DNA of 12,867 bases from Eubacteriales bacterium (GTDB lineage: Bacteria > Bacillota > Clostridia > Oscillospirales > CAG-272), in NCBI GenBank assembly GCA_028709565.1, contig JAQVWU010000040.1:1-12867 (forward strand). The letters run 5' to 3'. Positions 1 through 6,381 of the stretch are shown piece after piece (position 1 is the first letter of the stretch; the number at the start of each line of letters is the position of its first letter). The notes under the pieces were generated by a model. The model saw only the letters and a program-made list of their open reading frames with translations, did no database searches and was not told the origin of the DNA. The position numbers and the translations under genes were made by a program.

Positions 1-17
1 GTGTGCTCTTCCGATCT
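1..17. other. Untrimmed Illumina TruSeq adapter sequence at contig end
   Basis: The first 17 bases, GTGTGCTCTTCCGATCT, are identical to the 3' end of the Illumina TruSeq read-2 adapter. On the minus strand they read as the familiar read-through sequence starting AGATCGGAAGAGC. The methyltransferase reading frame on the minus strand gives sensible protein up to position 18 and then runs into this tag. It should be treated as artefact, not genome. Confidence 0.96.
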
Positions 18-398
18 GTCGTATAATTCATTTTCTGTAACCTCTTCGGTAATGAGCAGCTTGCCCGTCGGACCTATGGAAGCCAGAACCCATCTCTCAC
101 CCGCGGCCAAACGTGACGCCCTCGCGGCGGCTTCATTGATTTGAGCAACTCTGTCGTCTGCTTTATAATATTGCAGTTTGAAACGGTTTCCGCCGAAGCT
201 GTTTGTCTGAACCATATCGGCGCCCGCGTCAATATAACTTTTTGCTATTGCGGTTACATCGTCATATCGATTTACGCACCACAATTCCGGGCATTCACCG
301 GGTTTGAGCCCTTTATTATATAAAAATGTTCCCCACGCGCCGTCGGACACCAAAACACCGCCTCTTTTTAACACGCAGGTGATTTTCTCTCTTGACAT
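18..398 (-). CDS. Homocysteine S-methyltransferase family protein, 5' part only
   Basis: The minus-strand frame starts at ATG 398 with a GAGGTG ribosome site about 9 bases upstream, and runs about 127 codons to the adapter junction, so the C-terminal part is missing. The N-terminus contains SDGAWGTFLYNKGL, CPELWCV and AGADMVQTNSFGGNRFKL. These are the barrel strands typical of the homocysteine-binding domain of MetH and betaine-homocysteine methyltransferases. Family members move a methyl group, often from a methyl-corrinoid, to homocysteine or a related thiol. The zinc-binding cysteines lie in the missing C-terminal part, so catalytic competence cannot be judged. The corrinoid protein and PocR-type regulator about 2-3 kb away fit a methyl-transfer role. 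Whether the full protein is a stand-alone enzyme, a MetH with more domains, or a substrate-specific methyltransferase cannot be decided here. Confidence 0.85.
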
Positions 399-420
399 TA
401 ACAGACACCTCACGATAATT

Positions 421-448
421 TATCATTTATCATTTATCATTTATCATT
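421..448. repeat. Four perfect tandem copies of a 7-base unit (TATCATT)
   Basis: Four identical, directly adjacent copies of TATCATT occupy this stretch. On the minus strand they read AATGATA four times and fall between the predicted promoter (460-488) and the ribosome site of the methyltransferase-like gene, that is in its 5' leader. Every unit on that strand contains ATGATAA, so the leader carries short out-of-context start and stop codons. Confidence 0.9.
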
Positions 449-459
449 TTTCAATGAAT

Positions 460-488
460 ATTATACCTTATTTATTAAAAATAGTCTA
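460..488 (-). promoter_or_regulatory. Predicted sigma-A-type promoter of the methyltransferase-like gene
   Basis: On the minus strand a perfect TATAAT -10 box (465 to 460) lies 17 bases after TAGACT (488 to 483), which matches four of six -35 consensus bases. Transcription would start near 453, giving a leader of about 55 bases that contains the 7-base repeat. The -10 is convincing and the -35 is moderate. Confidence 0.55.
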
Positions 489-609
489 GTGATATTTTAC
501 CGTTCATGTTAAATTTTTTTTAATATTGCATGCATTTTTTAATGCCGAATGATACGGAACGAACGGATATCCGTATATGTATACGTCATCCGCTCGATTT
601 ATTTGTTGC

Positions 610-1869
610 CTATTTAACTGTCGTTTTAGGCATGTTGCGCAGCATGTTTTCAATAAATATCCCGAATCCTTTTTTGGGATCGTTGATCATTACATGCGTA
701 ATCGCTCCGATTATACGGCCGTTTTGAATCACGGGGCTTCCGCTCATACCCTGAACAATGCCTCCCGTCAATTCGATTAAATCGGGATCGACCACTTCGA
801 CTATGAAGTTTTTGTAATCGGAATCGTTTTTATTTATGCCGGTTATCATTACGTCGTATGTCGTCACCCCGTCTTTTCCGTCTGTACTGTAGATAACGGC
901 CGCACCTTCGGTTATCTCGTTTTTTATTGCAATCGGAAGCGGATTGCCGACAATATTGTCCGGCAGTTCCGTCAGAAAACCATACACACCCGATTTTGTA
1001 TTGCCCAGAAGCGCTCCGCTGTTGGCTGTTGTAAAATATCCCATTAACTCACCGGGCGAACCCTCTTTGCCCTTGATTATTCCGCTCAACGACACACCGC
1101 TCACACTGCCGTGCAGCAGCGGCATCAGCTCGCCTGTGTCAACATCGGTAATACCGTGACCCAAACCCCCGAAGGTATTGTCGGCCGGATTAATATAGGT
1201 AACGGTTCCTATACCGGCCGCGCTGTCACGTATCCATATACCCGCTTTATATCCCGTATCTTCGGATGAGTATACCGGTTCCAAAGTAAATGTATGTTCC
1301 GTATCGGCGCGTCTGACGGTTATCTGTATCGGTTCCCCCTCGCTCTTTCCGATAAGCTCGATTATTTTATCGGCGGTAGTTACGGAAATGCCGTTTATTT
1401 TTGTTATTATATCTTTAATTCGAAGTCCGGCCTCATAAGCGGGACACACATTCCCGTTATCGGTAACGATGTCCGAAATCCCTACCAGCATAACACCGTC
1501 TGTATATAATTTTACTCCGAAGGTCATTCCGCCCGGATACAATGAAACCCGGTTAAATACATTTACCTCAACGCTCTTAATCGGAATGATACCGAACGCA
1601 ACCGCCTGAGCTTCACACGACAATACGCATTCTTTTAAATTTGAATTGTTATTTAAAACATCGGTATTTATCTGCGTTGAAGCGAATACCGATGGTTCAC
1701 GGTAAACAAGAGAGACAAAGGGCAGAGAAAATCCGCTTATTTCATCACCTTTATATACCGATATTATATCGGGTATGGAACAGTTGTATATAACGGCTGC
1801 AAGCGAAAAAACCAAAAGAAGCGTCAGTAGAGCATTTCTGCCGAAAATACGGATATTGTGTTTTTTCAT
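610..1869 (-). CDS. spoIVB: SpoIVB, stage IV sporulation serine peptidase
   Basis: The 419-residue protein is about the length of B. subtilis SpoIVB. It has an N-terminal membrane anchor (about residues 11-30), a PDZ domain (about 115-200) and an S55-type peptidase domain. The catalytic His is seen in GLGHGITDVDT (His238) and the catalytic Ser in TGGIVQGMSGSP (Ser376). Asp361/Asp363 just before it is the likely acid. In B. subtilis SpoIVB is made in the forespore, acts in the intermembrane space and cleaves SpoIVFA, which frees SpoIVFB to process pro-sigma-K. An AAGGA ribosome site sits about 10 bases before ATG 1869. The usual downstream neighbour spo0A is absent: a methyltransferase-like gene with its own promoter follows on the same strand. 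No sigma-F or sigma-G promoter could be assigned with confidence, and no U-run terminator is visible after the stop. Confidence 0.96.
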   Translation of the reverse strand: MKKHNIRIFGRNALLTLLLVFSLAAVIYNCSIPDIISVYKGDEISGFSLPFVSLVYREPSVFASTQINTDVLNNNSNLKECVLSCEAQAVAFGIIPIKSVEVNVFNRVSLYPGGMTFGVKLYTDGVMLVGISDIVTDNGNVCPAYEAGLRIKDIITKINGISVTTADKIIELIGKSEGEPIQITVRRADTEHTFTLEPVYSSEDTGYKAGIWIRDSAAGIGTVTYINPADNTFGGLGHGITDVDTGELMPLLHGSVSGVSLSGIIKGKEGSPGELMGYFTTANSGALLGNTKSGVYGFLTELPDNIVGNPLPIAIKNEITEGAAVIYSTDGKDGVTTYDVMITGINKNDSDYKNFIVEVVDPDLIELTGGIVQGMSGSPVIQNGRIIGAITHVMINDPKKGFGIFIENMLRNMPKTTVK

Positions 1870-1910
1870 GAATTGATTTTCCTTTTATTATACATTTATA
1901 TTTAACATGA

Positions 1911-1934
1911 CCGCCTGTTGTTATGCGCAGGCGG
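1911..1934. repeat. 7-bp inverted repeat in the spoIVB leader
   Basis: CCGCCTG (1911-1917) and CAGGCGG (1928-1934) form a perfect, GC-rich stem around a 10-base loop, about 40 bases before the spoIVB start in the divergent spacer. Neither strand has a U-run after it, so it does not look like a terminator. It could be an operator or an mRNA leader hairpin. Confidence 0.6.
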
Positions 1935-2085
1935 CAAAATTTCGTCGTAAACATAATGTGTTCCGTTAAGTAAATAATATGTGTAACAATATTTGCGTCG
2001 GTACGCAATAAAATAACAGTTATCAGAACGCTATAAAAGTACAAAAATTCATAATATATTACAACTTTAATGCAATTCTATATGA

Positions 2086-2091
2086 TATAAT
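2086..2091 (+). promoter_or_regulatory. Predicted -10 box for the PocR/AraC regulator
   Basis: A perfect TATAAT lies 36 bases before the ATG at 2128. No convincing -35 hexamer stands 16-18 bases upstream, which would fit a promoter that needs an activator. The assignment rests on the -10 alone. Confidence 0.4.
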
Positions 2092-2127
2092 GATAGCGTC
2101 GCCGATAGTTGATGATGTGGTGACAGC

Positions 2128-3423
2128 ATGATAATCGTAAATGCGTCAGAAATAATTCGGAGAGTATATTTGCCAATGGTTTTGTCGGACAATATTAAGA
2201 AGCTGATCGGGGGTTTTTTCAGGATAACCGATTGCGGCTGTACGGCAATCGATACTTCCGCCGATATTATTTACTGCGAAGGTTCATGCAATACACAATG
2301 CCCGGTGTCTTCAGAATGTGACTGCAAAGCCGCGCATAAAAACGCGATATTTCAAGCCGAACGATTCGGGGACCGTTATATATATTTTTGCCCCGGCGGC
2401 CTTGTTTTTATTTGCGCGCTCACCGAGTTTGATAATCGTGATTTAGTATTGCTGGCAGGACCCATGATGGCAACCGACAGGGAAAATTTTATATCATCGG
2501 ATCTGCGGGAACCGTTTGACACCAATAAAGAAAAAACGGATAAACTCATTGAATATACCGATAAGCTGAAAATATTCGCGCCGGAAAAAATAAATGACAT
2601 CTCGGATATGCTGTATGTAATGGCAGGTTATATAAGAAGCCATGAATTTAACGGACAGCTTCACGGAAACAAAAAAACGCAAAAAGCGCTTCAGCAAAAA
2701 CAGATAAACGAGTATATCCAGAGCATTAAAGCCCGAATGATACTCGGTATAAACAACTTCACACCTTATCCGTATGATAAGGAAAAACAACTCATATACG
2801 CCATCACAACCGGCAACGCCGCCGACGCACGCCGTTACATGAATGAAATACTGGGTCATATATTCTTCGCGTCGGCGGATAATTTGAACGCGATAAAAAT
2901 ACGCGCGATGGAACTGACGGTGCTTATATCAAGGGCAGCCCTGGACGGCGGCGCGGATATGAACAATATTTATCAGTTTAATCTTCAATATATAACCGAT
3001 TTTTTTGAGCTTGATACAATAGAGGATATTTGCTTCGCTTTAACGGAAATACTAAATAAATTTTCGGAAGAAACATTTCGTTTTGCGGAGGTAAAACATG
3101 TTGATTTGTTGTCAAGGGCGGTATCGTATATCCGGAACAATTACATGCATAAAATATCACTGAATGATGTAGCCGATCATATTTATTTATCGCCGTCTTA
3201 TTTAAGCCGAATATTTAAAGAAGAAATGAAAACCAGCTTTAACGGTTTTCTGAATTCCGTTCGCATAGAAAAAAGCAAAATATTGCTGCTGTCGGAACAA
3301 TTGAGCATCATCGAAGTATCCGAACTTGTCGGCTTTTCCGATCAGAGTTATTTCAATAAAGTATTTAAGAAAATTACAGGTTTGACACCGAATAAATTTC
3401 GTGAACAGAAGCGGTATTTTTAA
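2128..3423 (+). CDS. AraC-family transcriptional regulator with PocR sensory domain
   Basis: The 431-residue protein has two recognisable parts. Residues about 18-170 resemble the PocR ligand-binding domain, with a cysteine-rich stretch (Cys36, 38, 50, 54, 58, 64, 66, 88) and FCPGGLVFICALT. Residues about 326-431 form a typical double helix-turn-helix AraC DNA-binding domain, including ISLNDVADHIYLSPSYLSRI and the family signature SIIEVSELVGFSDQSYFNKV. The middle (about 190-310) is helical. PocR controls cobalamin and propanediol genes in Salmonella, and PocR-AraC proteins in anaerobes often lie beside corrinoid methyltransferase genes. The corrinoid protein gene starts 57 bases downstream, so it is the likely target and may be co-transcribed. 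The ATG at 2128 has only a weak ribosome site. An alternative in-frame ATG at 2176 follows GGAGAG at 2159-2164 by 11 bases and would still keep the PocR domain. The ligand is unknown. Confidence 0.88.
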   Translation: MIIVNASEIIRRVYLPMVLSDNIKKLIGGFFRITDCGCTAIDTSADIIYCEGSCNTQCPVSSECDCKAAHKNAIFQAERFGDRYIYFCPGGLVFICALTEFDNRDLVLLAGPMMATDRENFISSDLREPFDTNKEKTDKLIEYTDKLKIFAPEKINDISDMLYVMAGYIRSHEFNGQLHGNKKTQKALQQKQINEYIQSIKARMILGINNFTPYPYDKEKQLIYAITTGNAADARRYMNEILGHIFFASADNLNAIKIRAMELTVLISRAALDGGADMNNIYQFNLQYITDFFELDTIEDICFALTEILNKFSEETFRFAEVKHVDLLSRAVSYIRNNYMHKISLNDVADHIYLSPSYLSRIFKEEMKTSFNGFLNSVRIEKSKILLLSEQLSIIEVSELVGFSDQSYFNKVFKKITGLTPNKFREQKRYF

Positions 3424-3480
3424 ATTGCAGCAAAATAACAAATATAAATAATTAAAAGTATTAAATTAAAGGAGCTTTTT

Positions 3481-4125
3481 ATGTCAATTTTAAATCAGAT
3501 TTCCGAAAAACTACAGGCAGGCAAGGCTAAAGAAGTAAAGGAACTTGTCTCGCAGGCAATCGAGGAGGGTATCAAAGCAAAGGATATTCTTGATAAGGGT
3601 TTACTCGACGGCATGAATGTCATCGGCGAAAAATTTAAGGTCAATGAAGTTTATGTTCCCGAAGTGCTCATAGCGGCCCGCGCGATGAAGTCCGGCGTCG
3701 AGGTGCTCAAACCTCATCTTGTTTCGGATGACATTAAACCCGCAGGAAGGATCTGCATCGGAACGGTTAAAGGCGACCTTCATGATATAGGCAAAAATCT
3801 CGTTAAAATGATGATGGAAGGCAAGGGTATCGAGGTAATCGATCTCGGTGTCGACGTTTCGCCGGAACAGTTCGTGAAAACAGCAAAAGAACAGGATTGC
3901 ACGGTTATCTGCTGTTCGGCCCTGTTAACGACAACCATGGGCGCAATGAAGGATGTTGTTGATCTTTGCGTTGCGGAAGGCATTCGCGACAAGGTTAAAA
4001 TCATGATTGGCGGCGCGCCGATTACCGATGCTTACTGTGCATCTATCGGAGCCGATGCTTATTCGGCCGATGCCGCTTCCGGAGCGGATGTTGCCTTAAA
4101 GTTTTGTCTCGAAGCCCAGGCTTGA
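3481..4125 (+). CDS. Corrinoid (B12-binding) methyltransferase protein, MtaC/MtbC/MttC-like
   Basis: The 214-residue protein has the two-domain build of small corrinoid carriers. It has an N-terminal helical cap domain (about 1-85, with EVYVPEVLIAARAMKSGVEVLKP) and a Rossmann-like B12-binding domain (about 90-212). The cobalt-ligating signature DxHxxG is intact as GDLHDIGKNLV (Asp99, His101, Gly104), followed by the conserved SALLTTTM and GGAPIT loops. Such proteins accept a methyl group from a substrate-specific methyltransferase (methanol, methylamines, betaines or methoxy-aromatics) and pass it to a second methyltransferase acting on tetrahydrofolate, coenzyme M or a thiol. The ribosome site GGAG lies 6 bases before ATG. 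It follows the PocR regulator by 57 bases and ends at an intrinsic terminator. No substrate-specific MtaB/MtbB/MttB-type partner is in the window. The homocysteine methyltransferase-like fragment at the left edge is the only candidate partner. Confidence 0.93.
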   Translation: MSILNQISEKLQAGKAKEVKELVSQAIEEGIKAKDILDKGLLDGMNVIGEKFKVNEVYVPEVLIAARAMKSGVEVLKPHLVSDDIKPAGRICIGTVKGDLHDIGKNLVKMMMEGKGIEVIDLGVDVSPEQFVKTAKEQDCTVICCSALLTTTMGAMKDVVDLCVAEGIRDKVKIMIGGAPITDAYCASIGADAYSADAASGADVALKFCLEAQA

Positions 4126-4140
4126 TAATTAAATAAAAAG

Positions 4141-4181
4141 AAACCTTCCGAAAAGACTGAAGTCAATTCGGGAGGTTTTTA
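4141..4181 (+). terminator. Intrinsic terminator after the corrinoid protein gene
   Basis: AAACCTTCCGAA (4141-4152) pairs with TTCGGGAGGTTT (4167-4178), with one G-U wobble and a 14-base loop, and runs directly into a T-run. It begins 15 bases after the stop codon. The orientation and U-tract fit Rho-independent termination of the regulator and corrinoid protein transcript. Confidence 0.85.
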
Positions 4182-4238
4182 TCGATTTAACCCGGATATT
4201 TTTCGCATAAAGTTTGATTTTATGTTTACAAAAATGTG

Positions 4239-4267
4239 TTGATTTAAGTCGATTTTTTATGTATAAT
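4239..4267 (+). promoter_or_regulatory. Sigma-A-type promoter for the lipoprotein and cysteine desulfurase genes
   Basis: TTGATT (4239-4244) and a perfect TATAAT (4262-4267) are separated by 17 bases. Transcription would start near 4274, leaving a leader of about 85 bases. That leader holds two possible small hairpins: GGGTTG with CAACCC (4277-4313 region) and the near-palindrome CGGTAAAATTACCG (4319-4332). Confidence 0.75.
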
Positions 4268-4360
4268 TATGTTGCAGGGTTGACAAGACAAATCACATAA
4301 AAAACCGACAACCCAAAGCGGTAAAATTACCGGATATTTTAAGATTGCAGGAAAATAAAA

Positions 4361-4939
4361 ATGTATATAAATAATAAAAAAAGCATTAAAACAGTGCTGT
4401 TGGTTGTTGGCTTGATTGCGATTTTATTGTTTTCATGCGCCGAACAGGATAATTGGATTCCCAAGGGAATGAAAAAAGCATCGACGGAAGCGGTTGATTA
4501 TACACTGTTTGTTCCCGACGGTTGGACGGTAGACATTTCGACAGGTGTGGTATCGGCTTATGTAAGTGCGCTGGACCGTTCAAATATTACCATGATTGCC
4601 TTTAATCTGGAAAACGAAAATTCCGATATGACAATTGACGAATACTGGGAAAAATACGAAGGCGAAATGCGCACGACATTTCCCGACATGGAAATGGAAC
4701 ATGAAAGCACATCAGCCGAAGACGGTATGAATCCGGTTTCCATGCTCTTTGACGGTTTCAACGCGAAAAAATATGTATATACCGCGACGGTTACCGAGGT
4801 TAAATATAAATACATGCAGGTGATATGCATACGCGGAGGTATCGCGTATATATTTACTTATACATCAATACCGGAAAATTTTGATACTCATTTAGAGGAA
4901 GTTGACAGAATACTTGAAACATTCAGCTTTAATAAATAA
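4361..4939 (+). CDS. Putative membrane lipoprotein of unknown function
   Basis: The 192-residue protein starts with a basic N-terminus (NNKKSIK), a hydrophobic stretch (about 11-24) and a lipobox-like LFSC ending at Cys26. It is therefore expected to be lipid-anchored on the outer face of the membrane. The mature part has no motif I recognise with certainty. The pattern YTLFVPDGWTVDISTG followed by alternating strands and a C-terminal helix (EEVDRILETFSF) is reminiscent of PsbP/DcrB-like folds common in small clostridial lipoproteins. An AGGAA ribosome site lies about 7 bases before ATG. It is the first gene after the promoter at 4239-4267, and the cysteine desulfurase begins 10 bases after its stop. 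Nothing in the sequence links it functionally to that enzyme. Confidence 0.8.
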   Translation: MYINNKKSIKTVLLVVGLIAILLFSCAEQDNWIPKGMKKASTEAVDYTLFVPDGWTVDISTGVVSAYVSALDRSNITMIAFNLENENSDMTIDEYWEKYEGEMRTTFPDMEMEHESTSAEDGMNPVSMLFDGFNAKKYVYTATVTEVKYKYMQVICIRGGIAYIFTYTSIPENFDTHLEEVDRILETFSFNK

Positions 4940-4949
4940 GCAAAAAGCC

Positions 4950-6104
4950 ATGATATATCTTGACAACAGCGCGACTACGGCCGTATCTCCCGCGGCGGTT
5001 GAAAAAATGAGGATTGCCGCCGAAGAAGTCTGGGGCAATCCCTCTTCTGTACATAAATCCGGACTTGCCGCCGGACGGCTCACGGAGGAATCGCGTTCAA
5101 ATGTACTTGCGGCAATGGGAGTAAATGAGCGAAAATCAGGTATTTTGATTTTCTGCGGAAGCGGTACCGAAGCCAATAATCTTGCCGTGTTCGGAACGGC
5201 ATACGCAAAAGCAGGCAGAAAACGATACAGAATAATAACCGATGACAGCCAGCATGCGTCGGTAACGGTTCCCCTTGCGCGTCTCGAGCAGGATAACTTC
5301 GAGATAATCCGCATACCTACCGTAAACGGCAGGATTGATACGGAAATGCTTGCAGGCGCGGTGAACGGTGAAACAATACTGGCAACAATAATGCTTGTGA
5401 ATAATGAAACCGGCGCTGTTTATGATGTGGAAAACGCGTTTAGGACGGTTAAAGCCATTAATCCGGATATAATATGTCATACGGACGCCATTCAGGCATT
5501 TAAAAAGATTAAATTCAGTCCGGAATCGCTCAGTGCTGATTTGATTTCGGTCAGCGGTCATAAAATACACGCACCTAAGGGAATCGGAGCGCTGTACGTG
5601 TCGCCGGATATCGTCAAATCAAAGAAACTAAAACCTGTAATACTGGGCGGCGATCAGGAATCGGGCTTTCGTGCAGGCACCGAAAACGTACCGGCCATTG
5701 CCGCCTTCGGAGAAGCGGTAAAAGGGGAATATAATATAAAAGCGGTTACGAAGGCGCGGGAACACCTGCTTTCCAATCTGCCCGATGAAGTCGCGGTAAA
5801 TATACCGCAGACATATATACCGCATATTATCAGCCTTACCCTTCCGCGTATAAAAAGCGAAACAATGCTGCGTTTTTTATCTGAACGCGGTATATACGTT
5901 TCCGGCGGTTCAGCCTGCGCATCCCGCAGCGGACATATCAGCCCTGTATTGCTTGCATACGGTTTGACAAGAATGCAGGCTGATTGTACGATTCGTGTCA
6001 GTCTGTGCGGAACCGAATCGCTGTCGGATATGGATATGTTTATAAACGCGCTAAATGACGGTATAAAATCATTGATACGAATCAAAAGCAGAAGCGGCCG
6101 TTAA
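4950..6104 (+). CDS. Class I cysteine desulfurase (NifS/IscS family)
   Basis: This 384-residue PLP enzyme removes sulfur from L-cysteine as a persulfide, giving alanine, and supplies sulfur for Fe-S clusters or other thio-cofactors. The start is taken at ATG 4950 because the family begins MIYLDNSATT. An in-frame TTG at 4902 would overlap the lipoprotein gene and add 16 non-family residues. Visible motifs are GSGTEANNLAVFG (PLP phosphate binding), His102, Asp179 in HTDAIQAF, the PLP lysine Lys205 in SGHKIHAPKGIGALYV, RAGTENVPAI, and the persulfide cysteine Cys323 in SGGSACASRSGH. The active-site loop type is class I (NifS/IscS), not SufS. No clear ribosome site precedes 4950, so translational coupling to the lipoprotein gene is likely. 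No iscU or nifU scaffold is adjacent. It lies directly upstream of the Fe-S-rich hydrogenase operon but in a separate transcription unit. Confidence 0.93.
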   Translation: MIYLDNSATTAVSPAAVEKMRIAAEEVWGNPSSVHKSGLAAGRLTEESRSNVLAAMGVNERKSGILIFCGSGTEANNLAVFGTAYAKAGRKRYRIITDDSQHASVTVPLARLEQDNFEIIRIPTVNGRIDTEMLAGAVNGETILATIMLVNNETGAVYDVENAFRTVKAINPDIICHTDAIQAFKKIKFSPESLSADLISVSGHKIHAPKGIGALYVSPDIVKSKKLKPVILGGDQESGFRAGTENVPAIAAFGEAVKGEYNIKAVTKAREHLLSNLPDEVAVNIPQTYIPHIISLTLPRIKSETMLRFLSERGIYVSGGSACASRSGHISPVLLAYGLTRMQADCTIRVSLCGTESLSDMDMFINALNDGIKSLIRIKSRSGR

Positions 6105-6119
6105 CAGACCGTTAATAGA
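6098..6119 (+). repeat. 11-bp direct duplication at the 3' end of the cysteine desulfurase gene
   Basis: CCGTTAACAGA (6098-6108) is followed directly by CCGTTAATAGA (6109-6119), which differs at one base. The first copy contains the stop codon. It looks like a small slippage duplication with no evident function. Confidence 0.6.
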
Positions 6120-6209
6120 CATGATATCGAAGGCTGTAAAGGCGCTTTTTTAATGCCCGAAAAAAATGTTTATTTTCACAGCCAATATATACCGACCATA
6201 CGGGAAAAT

Positions 6210-6227
6210 TTGTTAAAGTGTTAAATG
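6210..6227. promoter_or_regulatory. Possible Rex-type operator upstream of hydCBA
   Basis: TTGTTAAAGTGTTAAATG matches 11 of the 14 specified bases in the clostridial Rex consensus TTGTTAANNNNTTAACAA. The left half-site is perfect and the right half keeps TTAA. Rex is a repressor that senses NADH/NAD+ and controls fermentation and hydrogenase genes in clostridia. The site lies about 60 bases before a plausible -35 box (6270-6275), further away than a simple steric operator would be. Confidence 0.4.
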
Positions 6228-6269
6228 CTCACACTAACATCCACATAAATTCGCATGATATATGAAATG

Positions 6270-6297
6270 TTGATAAATTTTTTCACATAAGTATAGC
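6270..6297 (+). promoter_or_regulatory. Weak candidate promoter for hydCBA
   Basis: TTGATA (6270-6275) and TATAGC (6292-6297) are separated by 16 bases. The -35 is good and the -10 matches four of six. Two perfect TATAAT strings follow at 6310-6315 and 6317-6322 in a very AT-rich stretch but have no paired -35. The real start could be at any of them. Confidence 0.4.
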
Positions 6298-6381
6298 TTT
6301 TTAAGAAAATATAATATATAATATAACAGATAGAGTACAATATAAAATGCCGTAAAGCCACATAGGAGGATATGGAACACA

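Noticed and set aside
421..448. CRISPR-like or multi-site operator array
   Set aside because: Units are 7 bases with no spacers, which is a simple tandem repeat and not a CRISPR array. No evidence supports protein binding.
304..489. Short plus-strand frames at 141-489
   Set aside because: They overlap the minus-strand methyltransferase-like gene and the 7-base repeat, have no ribosome site and give low-complexity protein.
532..576. Palindrome ACGGATATCCGT (563-574) and small stem GCATT-TTTT-AATGC (532-545) as a spoIVB terminator
   Set aside because: On the minus strand these stems are followed by A-runs, not U-runs, and the 5-bp stem is weak. They remain unexplained palindromes.
3424..3480. 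Separate promoter or cobalamin riboswitch before the corrinoid protein gene
   Set aside because: The 57-base spacer is too short for a cobalamin riboswitch and has no convincing -35/-10 pair. Co-transcription with the regulator is simpler.
4274..4360. Riboswitch in the lipoprotein leader
   Set aside because: Two small inverted repeats are present, but no known riboswitch core could be recognised and the stems are short.
4902..4949. Longer cysteine desulfurase starting at TTG 4902
   Set aside because: It would overlap the lipoprotein gene and add 16 residues before the family's usual MIYLDNSATT N-terminus, and the purine-rich stretch before it is too close to serve as a ribosome site.
6132..6183. 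Inverted repeat GGCTGT...ACAGCC as a terminator for the cysteine desulfurase gene
   Set aside because: The arms are only six bases and are separated by 40 bases. The T-run at about 6145-6151 lies inside the loop rather than after the stem.
6270..6288. Second Rex-like element, TTGATAA then TTCACAT
   Set aside because: The half-sites are separated by five bases instead of four, so the dyad symmetry is broken, and the left half overlaps the candidate -35 box. The resemblance is probably due to AT richness.
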